This document shows positions 23,524 to 33,365 of a DNA stretch of 64,000 bases, piece after piece. The stretch is from Zantedeschia hybrid cultivar (taxonomy: Eukaryota > Streptophyta > Magnoliopsida > Alismatales > Araceae), in NCBI GenBank assembly GCA_030544215.1, contig JARZZO010000013.1, positions 25,403,229-25,467,228 of the forward strand, given 5' to 3'. The first letter of the stretch is position 1. Every line of letters starts with the position of its first letter. Made by a program: the position numbers and the translations under genes. The notes under the pieces are model-generated. The model searched no databases, was not told the origin of the DNA, and worked only from the letters and a program-made list of their open reading frames with translations.

Positions 23524-25772
23524 CCACTGTATTCTTTGCTGTTTCGGTCCCCAAATAGATCGTTCTTTAATTATATTCCATGCAGTTAATTAATTTTTAT
23601 TGTTAGAACATTGCTCATCCTATGAGCACATGTAATTAGATTTTTATTCTGACATAAAAATCAATTTTTCTTATTTTTCTTTGGGATTTTCGTGTTCTTC
23701 ATGGGATGAAGAACATAAGTGTATAAAAATCCCCACGGGTACCCCAATCACTGGGGTGGCAAGCCGGCGCCCTCGGATCCCTCCTCGGGGGTCACCAGAT
23801 GTTGCTTGCTTGCCCACCGGCGCCAAAGAAGGCCGTCGGCTGGCCCTACCTCCTCCTTCTTCATCCTGCATGTTAAGAAAGGGGGAGGGGGGAGGGGGGA
23901 GCGACAGGCACTACCACCACTGCCAACCAAGGCCGCCAGGACCCTGGCCAGCAAGCGATGCCCTGTCAGGGCACCGCCGACCGGCTCCTACAGGGCAGGA
24001 GGCCGGTGGTGACGCCCCCCCTACTGCGCGTAGCTAGGGTTTCCTAAATGCACGCAAGAGGGGACACCCCCCCCCCCCCCCCCCCCCCTTCTTACTGGGC
24101 TGGGCCAGTTCCTAGACCCGAGCCAGCCCAGCAGCGGGTCTGGGTCCAAGCCCAGCTGCTAGCTGGGCTCGACCCAGTGACCGAACCCAGGCCTAGCAAG
24201 GGTTGAGCCCAGTTTGGTCCATTGGACCAGGGACTATTGCCGGGGCCCAATTAATATAAAATTTTAATTAAAATTATTTTTTTGCATAATTCAAAATTTT
24301 AAAATATGATTTTTAAATTTGATTAAATTCCATTTTTATGTTATTGGGCCTAATTAGATTTAGAATCTAAATTTAATTAACAAATTAGTTGTTAATTTAT
24401 TTAATGATCTAATTGTTAGATTTGTTGATATTAATGTTTATTAATTTAATTGTTAGATTAATTGCATTAATTTCAACTGTATTAATGGCATGGAATATTA
24501 AAACACCGGATCTAATTGGTTAGTTTGCACATATGATGTAATGTTATAGCTTTTAAATATGATTTAATTGCATGTTAACTGGATAAATTTTTTCAAAAAT
24601 TCAATCTTATCCAAATTTTTATTTGGTCCTTGGTTTCTGAAACCAAAATAATTATTTCTTTAGCCATGTGATGTGCTAATTCATGTGTGGTTTGTTTAAT
24701 TAAAAATTACACGGTGGTCATGGATAAGAGCTCGATAATTTTCATGTGATGATGTGTGGATATGGATTGATGGTATGTGTGTGTGTGGTTTATTAATTGT
24801 TAATAAATAGAGGTCTGCGAACCTCTCCTTCTCTCATATTCCATAGTATATCTACCTCCCTCCTTTATATACTCGTCATAAGGCTTCTTTTAAATTATCA
24901 TGTAATTTGATCGAGGCGGCCAAGCATGGAACGAGGACAATCTACAACTGCAACCAAAAAGGAAATGAAGGAGTTCATTCAGCCTATGAGTTTGCAGACT
25001 AATAATAGAAAATGTTATATTGTGTATGAGTGTGTTTGACTGTCTAGCTCAAGTCAAACCACAGTGCTATCCATGACCACACCATGACATGTATGCAATG
25101 CGTGTATTTCTTTTGATTACGAATCAAATATCTAGGTTATTAGTATACATATATATGCGATATATTTAAATACTATCACCTAGGATGAGACCATAATAAA
25201 TAATATAAAACATTTGTTATAAAGTCTAAGCCGTAACGCGAGTCATTAAGAATGTACTACATGGCTCTCCATCAATATAATTTTTAGAACTTAAATCAAT
25301 GGTTACATTTTCTATGTGTTTACCCGAGATTTGCTATCATCTGATGAAAGGACTATTAACTATGGCATTAGATGCCTTAAGATTGGAGTAAAGGAACGAT
25401 ATAGCTATCCTCGTGTTTACCCGGGAGTTATATTTTTTTCTTTACTCTATCACGTATTAATGGTAAAGCTTAGATAACAGTATAATACTATGTGTTTACC
25501 TAGGACCATTATTAACCTGGGAGCCGAAATAAGATCAGATATTGCAAGGAGTTGCAATTACCATGAGATAGTCGCTCTAAGATAATAGTATGATACTATG
25601 TGTTTACCCGAGGTCGTACTATGATACTTGGAGATTCTGATCCCCAATAGGAGACTGTCGGCATCTCCCGAAAATTAGTGACAGTAAAACTAGATTATAA
25701 AGTTCAAATATTATTTATAAATTAATAATTGAATTTCTGCTAATTGAAATTTATTATCTCTTGTAGGCTAAA
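23524..25772 (+). other. Copia-C leader with four-fold motif repeat and poly-C
   Basis: 2.25 kb with no supported gene; short ORFs at 23681-24037 are GC-rich chance frames. A run of 22 C lies at 24067-24088, followed by a GGCCCA/TGGGCC-rich patch (24096-24252). Before gag, TATGTGTTTACCCGAGG-like motifs recur at 25312-25329, 25410-25425, 25489-25505 and 25597-25613, the position occupied by GTTGTGCTATCCACAAGG repeats in Copia-A and -B. Confidence 0.75.
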
Positions 25773-26578
25773 ATGTCGCACCATAATCCCTTGCATGGCA
25801 TACTGGATGCCGATCGTTTGACAGGCCCTAACTACTCAGACTAGCTCAAGAACTTGAAGATTGTCCTTAGGTCTGAGCAAATTGCGTATGTTCTGGATGA
25901 TGATCCTCTTTCTAAACCAACATTAGATGCCCCAGAGGAGGACATGGTGACATATGAGAAATGAAAGGAAGATTCTACCATGGCCCAATACTACATGCTA
26001 GCCTCTATGAGCAATGAATTGTAGAGGCAGCATGAGGAGATGGATGTTAGATCTATCAACTCCATTTGATGGAGTTATTTAGTGAACAGAGTAGAATCGA
26101 AAGATATGAGATATCTAAGAATCTGTTCAAAGCTCAGATGGCAGAGAGATCTTTAGTGTAGACTCATATGTTGAAGATGATAGAATGGGTGGAGAGGCTA
26201 GATGCTCTTGAGGTCCCACTTCCCAAAGAGATGCATACCGACCTTGTGTTATCTTTCCTTCCACAATCATGTGCTCAGTTCATAGTTAATTTTAACATGA
26301 ACAAAATCTAGACAACTTTGGCTGAATCACTGAATATGCTGAAGACTGTAGAGGGGAACCTTGTAAAGGAAAAACCCCAAATCCTCATGGTTGGTAGGAC
26401 CAACAAGAAGAGACTGGCAGTCCAAGCCTTAAGGAAAGGTAAAGGCAAAAATCAAAAGAAGCCAAAGGTTGCCAAGAAGGACAAGGGCAAAAGTGCTGAG
26501 AAGAGTGAATGCTTCTACTGTCATCAAAAGGGTCACTGGAAAAGGAATTGCAAAGAATACCTCAAGGACAAGCCTTAA
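25773..26578 (+). pseudogene. gag: Copia-C gag
   Basis: ATG at 25773 opens MSHHNPLHGILDADRLTG, then PNYSD and a stop where Trp stands in relatives (TGG to TAG). Recognisable blocks follow: LKIVLRSEQIAYVLDDDP, MAQYYMLASMSNEL, FKAQMAERSL and VNFNMNK. The last 86 residues (26318-26578) are open and lysine-rich, ending in an intact CCHC knuckle CFYCHQKGHWKRNC. The protein would package RNA if intact. Confidence 0.87.
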
Positions 26579-27333
26579 GGAAATGTGAAGTAGCAGGACG
26601 TTTCAGGTATCTATATGATAGATATAAACTTGTCAATTATAGATTATACATCATAGGTATTAGATACTGGATGTGTTTCTCATATTTGCAATTTTGTGTA
26701 GGGGCTAACAAGAAAACGTAAGCTGCGGATCGGCGAGGTGGAGCTGAGGCTAGGTAACGGCGCAAGAGTTGCGATGATCGTTGTGGGAACAGTGTAGCTC
26801 AAGCTACCATCCGAAGACGAATTTTTATTAGATGAATGTTATTATGTACCTAACATAATTAGAAACATAATTTCTATTTCATGTTTAGATAGAATTGGGT
26901 ACACTGTGTCCATTGGGAACAATAGTCGTTCAATTTATTTCAGAAATAAATTAATTGCTTCTACATTATTATCCAATGGGTTGTACTTATTAACTGTCTC
27001 ATGATAATTATAATATCGGCCATATTCTTAAGAAGAATAAGTATAAAGTGAACAAAGCCTACCTTTGGCATTGTAAGCTAGGCCACATTAGAGAAAACAG
27101 ACTCCAAAGGTTGCATAAAAGTGGATACTTAGATCCATTTTATTATGAATCATATGCAACCTGTAAGTCATGTTTGATGGGTAAAATGGCTAAATAACCA
27201 TTTACTGGAACTAGGGAACGAGCCAAAGACATATTGGAACTAATACATTCTGATGTATGTAGTACTATGTCAACCCAAACCATTCGTGGTTTCTCCTATT
27301 TTATTATGTTCACTGATGATTTCTCAAGGTATG
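26579..27333 (+). pseudogene. pol: Copia-C protease, GAG-pre-integrase and integrase N-terminal part
   Basis: The protease active site is intact (LDTGCVSHICN near 26661). It is followed by LRIGEVELRLGNGARVA, CYYVPNIIRNIISISCL and the GAG-pre-integrase HLWH-type block YLWHCKLGHIRENRL with CKSCLMGKM. The integrase core starts ELIHSDVCSTM and MFTDDFSRYG, where the solo LTR intervenes. Stops replace Trp or Gln in at least three places. Confidence 0.85.
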
Positions 27334-28331
27334 TGTAATGACCCGCCACCCTATAATCGGGGATCCGATTACTAAATGGGTACCGAATCATTAATTTGGA
27401 ACCAAACCAGGATCTAGATGACTCTAGGAAATAAATAATAAACTAAGCTAAACATTCACATCGCATTGAATTAAAAGGAAAGTGCAGGAATTAAAAGTTA
27501 TTACAATGCGACTCGACACAGCAAATAATTACATATTCCAACTGAAAAGAAATAATTAAGCGTACATGCCAGAAATAAAGATAACAACTACGTCGGGGCA
27601 TACTCCGGAACAATAGCTGACGGCGCGAACTCACGGCAGCACACCCCTCGCTAAGTTTGCCTGGAACCCTCACCTGAAAACCGCAGGGGTGAGTCTCAAC
27701 GAAAAGACTCAGTAGGGATCCTTCGATCCCCACCGCCCACTCACACACCCACAAGTGTAAAACACAGCTGAAGGTACAGTGAACAAGTAAAGCAGTAATC
27801 ACTACTCCTAAATCTCAATATGAATCACATGCATTCGAAATATATTTAACATGCATATATCTGATAACCAATCTACTAGGGAACCCACAACCAGTGTCTC
27901 GTCAAAACATGCCAACCACACAAACGAAGGTGGGAAACACCGACCCGCTGAAACCAAACAGTAACCCCTCGGATAGCACGCAAGCTACTCCGGCCCAACA
28001 GGCTCAGGTGGTTACTCCTTCCCCCAGCACGAGTGACACTCCACAGGTACCATACCCACACCAGCACTAGCTAACCCCGGGGTCCACCAGGTGACCCTCT
28101 CTCACTAGGCGTCACCCCGCCACACCCACACCGGCGTTGTGATCCACCCACACCAGCACAGGGTGATAAAGCGCTACAACTATCACTCTAGGTCCACAGT
28201 CGCACGAAACAACACACGGTGCGATCCAGTCACATATAATCATCATCCTTGGGTACAATTAAAGCATGCATTTAACTAAACTATTTAATAGTGTAAACAT
28301 ATTTTAATAGCATGAATTAGTGTGATTCCGT

Positions 28332-28664
28332 CTTGAATCATGTCGCCCAAGGCCGACGCCATTCAAGTCTCCTGAACTGGTTCACAGAAACTCGGCCACA
28401 GAACCTGGCGTAAAACGCGTCGCCACAAGTAGCCGCCTTATGAAAGGCGTCGCTGTCCCTCGTCGCCTGTTAGCGACCGAAAACAGGGACAGGCCATGGG
28501 GTGATTTCCACTAAAACGCGTCGTTGACGCAAGTCGCCTATTGAAAAGGCATCGCTGTTCCTGGACGCCTATCAGTCCGGGGACAGGGTATGTTATTGGG
28601 TAAATCGCGTCGTGGGTGGGCGCCGCCTTTCTAAAAGACGTCGCTTCACCTCGACGCCATTTAG
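28332..28664. repeat. Seven N10 dyads, cluster 1 of solo LTR
   Basis: One single site (28332-28367, arms CTTGAAT/ATTCAAG) and three back-to-back pairs (28411-28472, 28511-28575 and 28601-28664). Each unit is a half-site ending GCGTC or GCATC, ten variable bases, then GACGCC, GTCGCC or GCCGCC. Within a pair the inner arms abut head to head. Confidence 0.8.
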
Positions 28665-29217
28665 CCCCGACAAACAGGTTCTCCCCTACGTTTCCCCCAA
28701 TCCTCGAGGTGGGATTTCTCCCCTAAAACGCATAGAAAAGGGGCACAAAACATAAAGGGGAAGGAGGAGAACCTAACTACCCATTAGAACACCCAATTTC
28801 TCATACATACACTTAGCGTTTTCACCCCAAAAGCACCCCAAAACATGCTTCAAACGCGAGAAAACATGGTTTCAAACAACAATGCACTAGGAATCATCAC
28901 CCTACCGGTTACTTGAACTCCTCCAAGCTCCAAGCCGCCCACCTGTCTCGTCCCACGCCGCCGCCGGTACCGCCGAGGTCGGCGTTTCTCCACCGGGACG
29001 TTGGCCGCCGTCCGGAGAGAAAACGCCGCGGAGGAGGTGGTGGTGGTAGTGGTGGGAGTTAGGAGGTCGATGGAGTGGAGGGAGAGATAAAATGGTGGGA
29101 GGAAAAGAGGGAGGGGAAGGAGGTGTCGCCGGAATCGCCGGAGGAAGGCAGGAGAGAGAGAGAGAAGGAAGAAATGAGGAAAAGGAAGGAGGGTTCACGG
29201 GGTAACTAGAAACTGGG

Positions 29218-29506
29218 TAAAACGCGTCGTGCTGTGCGGACGCCTATCAGTTGACATGACGGGCCGTACTGACAGAACTCTGAAACACGTCGCCTACCCA
29301 AGACGCCGTTCAGACGACAAGACCGGCACCGTACACTGACAACCCAGGGTCGCAGTCTGAATGGCGTCGTCCATAGCGGACGTCATTTAGATGACACGAC
29401 AGGGCCGTACTCTCGCGACCCAAGGCCAGCCCACGTGGCACAATCTAAAACGCGTCTGCAATGCTGGACGCCGTTTAAACCGCGTCGAGCAGGCTCGACG
29501 CGAAAC
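29218..29506. repeat. Five N10 dyads, cluster 2 of solo LTR
   Basis: Sites at 29218-29250, 29280-29313, 29357-29390, 29445-29479 and 29475-29506. Spacers are ten bases in all five and share no common sequence. This cluster is near the sense-strand start of the LTR (U3 side). Confidence 0.8.
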
Positions 29507-29599
29507 AGAACAGAGTCTCAGCCCCATCAGGACCTGAACTATAGGGTCCGACCCCGAAAACTGACCCGATAACCGGATCCGAAAACCTCAGTCCTTACA

Positions 29600-30180
29600 G
29601 TATGGCTTCATATACTTATTGAAGTATAAATCAGAAGCCTTTGAGAAATTCAGAGAATTTAAGAATGAAGTAGAGTAACAAACTAGAAAGAGCATCAAAG
29701 CCATCCAATCTGATCGTGACGGAGAATACTTGAGTACAGAGTTCACGAAATACTTAAAGGATAATGGTATCCTTTCTCAGCTTACACCTCCTTATTCACC
29801 TCAAATGAATGGTGTATCAGAAAAGAGGAATCGCACATTGATGGAAATGGTGCGATCAATGCTGAGCATGTCCGAATTTCCTGTATCCTTATGGGGATAT
29901 GCACTTAGCTCAGCTATATATATCCTGAACAAGGTATCCAATAAATCTGTTACATCCACTCCATATGAGATATGGAATGGAAGGAAACTAGACCCTAAGA
30001 TGTCCTACTCATGTCAAAAGACATGATGTAGATAAGTTGGAGTGTAGAACTGACAAATGCAGATTTGTAGGATATCCGAAGGAATCTTTCGGATATTACT
30101 TTTATTATCTTGGCGAACAAAAGGTGTTTGTAGCCAGGAGAGCTATCTTTTTGGAAGAAGATTATATTCTCTAAAAGGAC
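29600..30180 (+). pseudogene. pol: Copia-C integrase, C-terminal part
   Basis: It continues the integrase after the solo LTR: SEAFEKFREFKNEVE, SIKAIQSDRDGEYLSTEF, then the open stretch from 29730 with YLKDNGILSQLTPPYSPQ, NGVSEKRNRTLMEM, LWGYALSSAIYILNKV and PYEIWNGRK. After 30024 the frame shifts, and FVGYPKES and the EDYIL block follow in another frame. Confidence 0.87.
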
Positions 30181-30814
30181 AGTGGGAGTAAAGTAATTCT
30201 AGAAAAAATTCCAGACCCACAAACTGTCATTGATTCATCAGATGAACTGTCAGTTTCTAAACCTGTTCAACAATACACATATGAACCTTGCAGGTCTGAA
30301 AGAATACATAAACCACCAGAAAGATATGTGGGACATATCAATATGGATGGTTCTAGAATACTCTATAATAAGGATGATGATTCTAAGACTTGTCAAGAGG
30401 CCGGAAAATGACGAAAAGGCATGAATTATGAAATTCAGTTCATGTACATGACGGAAAATGACGAGAAGGCAAGATTAGTGGCGAAGGGTTATCGTCAAAG
30501 GCAATGTATTGACTATGACGAGACTTTCTCGCCCGTTGCCATGATTAAGTCTATCAGAACTCTTCTCGACATTGCCGCATACCATGATTATGAAATCTGA
30601 CAGATGGATATGAAGACAGGCTTCCTGAATAGAAATCTTGAGCAAGAGGTGTATATGATACAACCAGAGGGCTTCACGTCAAAGCAATCTCCAGATATGG
30701 TATGCAAGTTGCAAAGGTCCATTTATGGAATGAAGCAAGTTTCCTGGAGCCGGAACATAAGATTTGATGAGGCGATCAAATCTTATGACTTCATTAAGAA
30801 TAAAAATAATCCTT
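30181..30814 (+). pseudogene. pol: Copia-C reverse transcriptase, N-terminal part
   Basis: It starts in the linker with RIHKPPERYVG. After a short internal duplication of the sequence around atgacgaaaaggcat/atgacgagaaggcaa, RT reads ARLVAKGYRQRQCIDYDETFSPV, TLLDIAAYHDYEI, QMDMKTGFLNRNLEQEVYM, QPEGF and VCKLQRSIYGMKQ. The first catalytic Asp (of DMKTGFLN) is present. Tat-1 enters after NNPCV, before the YVDD box. Confidence 0.85.
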
Positions 30815-30819
30815 GTGTG

Positions 30820-32117
30820 TCTGAGTGCTTAAAATGATTGTGTGATTAACATGAAAAATCTATGTTGTTTAGGTGCAAAATAATGCCTATTAAAAAGAAA
30901 CTACGTGAAGTGATCGCCAGAAACTTTTGACTTAAAAGTTTCAAAAGAAGTTTGATCGCCTACCTGTTTAAACGCGGAAGATATTGAGCTCTTGATTCCC
31001 CCTCTTCAGCCGGCTGAAGAAAGAGAGCATTTCCTTTTCTTTTGTTCTTGCTGTTAAGTTTGAATTTGAGAAGTTGAGGATCGTCCAGAATCATTTGATT
31101 TGCTTCCTTTTGCAGCTCGCAGAAATATAGAGAGAAATGAAGAAATGATGATGAGAACTTAAGTAGAAGCAGTATCCATTCTAATCATGGTTTTAAACAT
31201 GCAATTAAACAGCAAACTTACTTGTTGGGATGGCTTTTGAAACCCCTTAATCAAATAGGTTTTGAAAAGTGATGCTGTGGTGTGTGTTGTATGAAGTGAT
31301 GATGAAGAATGCAAGATTAATGAAGATATAAAAATGAAAATGCAGAAATGAAACACTTATGCCGAATTGATGAAGCCTTGAATTGGATGAAGAATCTTGA
31401 ATGGACCCCGACTTCTGGAAACAGCAGCGCTCCGGCGTTTGGACGTCGGTGCTTCGATCTTCAATCACTAACTCTGATTCTAACTTCTCTCTTTCTTCTT
31501 TTTTAACTTTCAAGATGCAAGGTATTTATAGACTTCTTCTGCGTCCGCGGATTTACATGAAAAAAATCTTAAGATTTATCCATCTTAACCAACATATAAA
31601 TATAGATTAATTCATCTTTATCTGTAATTATCTAAAACGCATCCACATTTGCTGACGCCTTTCAGATTAATTAAGATAAGGATAAACATCTGGGAAAACT
31701 TATCTTTATCTGTATTAGCTAAAACGCGTCTACATGTGTAGACGTCTTTTACACTAATTAAGATAAGGATAAACATCTGGAAGAGAAGTAGAAATAGCCT
31801 AGGAAACCTAAAAAGCGTCAAGACTCACAGACGCCTTTTAGTTAATTAATCAACTGATTAAAATTCAAATTTAAACGTTAAAATAAGAATAATTTCTAAA
31901 TGGCGTCCACATAGGTAGACGTCTTTTAGCCTTCTTCAGATTTTAACTGAAATTTGAGTTAAAATCAATTTAATCGATTAACTTAAACATGTCTGTTAAA
32001 CTCGACACTCAAAAAGATTAATAAAAATTAATTAATGATTAAATATCAGACCATTCTGAGGCATTATTATATGATATGAAATTTATTCGAAATAATGTCA
32101 AAATTAGCGTGTCTACA
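30820..32117 (-). repeat. 3' LTR of Tat-1
   Basis: 1298 bp, ending AGCGTGTCTACA. The plus-strand start reads TC instead of TG, a point change from the 5' copy. It contains the minus-strand TATA box TATAAATA (plus 31523-31530) and, on its U3 side, four N10 dyads. Confidence 0.95.
31632..31929. repeat. Four N10 dyads in Tat-1 3' LTR (U3)
   Basis: Sites at 31632-31665, 31719-31752, 31808-31841 and 31896-31929, spaced a regular 87-89 bp start to start. All have ten-base spacers. In sense they lie about 100-400 bp upstream of the LTR TATA box. All four are conserved in the other LTR at an offset of 21,425 bp. Confidence 0.85.
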
Positions 32118-32206
32118 ACTGCCTCACCTTGGCATCGTCTTTACAAGGGAGTGAAATGTAATGGAATGTACTGAAAAGGTGATGCCAAGGTGTGATGAGA
32201 CACGCT
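32106..32206. repeat. Inverted repeat across the Tat-1 LTR/internal border
   Basis: CACCTTGGCATC (32125-32136) pairs perfectly with GATGCCAAGGTG (32181-32192). AGCGTGTCT of the LTR terminus (32106-32114) pairs with AGACACGCT (32198-32206). The arms are interrupted by about 5-10 unpaired bases. The putative purine tract lies inside the structure. Confidence 0.7.
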
Positions 32207-33223
32207 CTTAACATCACATGATCGAAAATTTTTTCAAAATCATCAACGAAGATAATTCAAAGAGATCAATGGAATTAATCATGTCTGGATGAGATAGACA
32301 AGAAAATAAAATAAATCGATCAACCTCCTCGAAGTGGGAAGTACCCCAGGTCATAGACACTGTAGGTTTCATCATAGGGAGCGTTTGCCAGCCAATGTGA
32401 ACGTGCTGCAGCTATGATGGATCTTAAAAGAAAAACAAGAAATATTGGATAAAGAATCCAAGAAAAGATAGAATTTTAAGGATATCTTCAAGCGAACCTC
32501 AAAGATAATCAAGATACTCAATTCAGAATGGAATATTTCATATCATGTTTGAGATTATTTGATTAATGGTCTGAAACTTAATCAATAATCAATCCTTATC
32601 ACAATGATTTCAAAGTCCTACATGATGCATGCTGGGTTAAAAGAAAAATATAAAGTCAAATAAAATATAAATTAATCAAGGATAATATTGTCAAATTGCC
32701 ATTAATGAGTCAAGATACCAATTCTTGTAATCCAGTGCTAAGCCGAAGCTCGTTTATCCACGCACCGTTTCACAAAAGTGGAACCATCATCCTCACTAAT
32801 TAACAATCCAACGGTCTATCCGTGCGATTAAGAATTCTCTGGAATTATCACTATTTTTGTTGAAGGGGAACTCAAATTCCAGTTTCATCAAAACCACAAG
32901 GTCCTTGACATGCTCTAATAAATATCTTAACATATAGTAATGACGATGCACAATAATTACATGAAAGGAGTACAAGGGTAGAAATAACTGTCTTTTTAGC
33001 CACGGTTGAAAGGCTGAAACGCGTCTTTTTAGCCACAATAATCACAGAAAGGCTGAAACGCGTCGTGTCGCGCAGACGCCATTCAATGTTAAAACGCGGC
33101 GGTTCTCCTCGACGCCTTTTACTCACAGAAATAGGTTTCTAGTTGTTCTCTACCTGAATTCCAACTCTACCAATGCACATCCCTTTTCCAATCCGGAAGT
33201 CTTCCTAAGATCGCAATTCCTTC
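32207..33223. other. Tat-1 spacer between 3' LTR and antisense gene 1
   Basis: About 1 kb without a supported gene; AT-rich. Two N10 dyads stand at 33053-33086 and 33089-33122, with a partial third (33013-33033) in which the spacer is lost. They lie 100-200 bp before the TATA box of antisense gene 1. The short ORFs here lack homology that I can recognise. Confidence 0.65.
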
Positions 33224-33231
33224 TATATAAA
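33224..33231 (+). promoter_or_regulatory. TATA box of antisense gene 1
   Basis: TATATAAA, 135 bp upstream of the ATG at 33366 and just downstream of two N10 dyads. The spacing is plausible for a plant promoter with a 5' UTR of about 100 bases. Confidence 0.55.
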
Positions 33232-33365
33232 CACCATTAGGTTGTTCCCAAGCAATCCTACCATAATCCAAAGATCCTAGGTTGAGTTTTTTTCCAAAGT
33301 TTCAAGGTTTCTTCAAAGTTTCCAAGGTTTCTAAGCTTCAAGAAGGAAGAACTCCGAAAAAGAGG

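Larger units (their letters stand above)
27334..29599 (-). repeat. Solo LTR, Chromo-2 family
   Basis: 2266 bp from TGTAATGACCCGCC to CAGTCCTTACA, flanked by the perfect target duplication GTATG (27329-27333 and 29600-29604). Removing it restores the copia integrase frame at FSRYG. Sense is minus. It carries twelve N10 dyads in two clusters. Confidence 0.95.

Noticed and set aside
28332..28664. The regularly spaced dyads as a CRISPR array
   Set aside because: Repeats are inverted pairs with ten-base spacers inside plant LTRs; there are no long identical repeats, no 30-base spacers and no cas genes.
28902..29198. Pro/Ser/His-rich minus-strand ORFs in the Chromo-2-family LTRs (also near 2072-2554, 39771-40169, 57008-57406 and 58918-59136)
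   Set aside because: They stem from a CT-rich tract, and the frame is not kept between copies (the same DNA is read in different frames at 39716 and 57008). No domain is recognisable.
31632..31929. The dyads as terminal inverted repeats of small DNA transposons (MITEs)
   Set aside because: Units are 34 bp in all, lack target duplications around each, and keep regular spacing in LTRs of equal length; ten bases is too short for a transposon interior.
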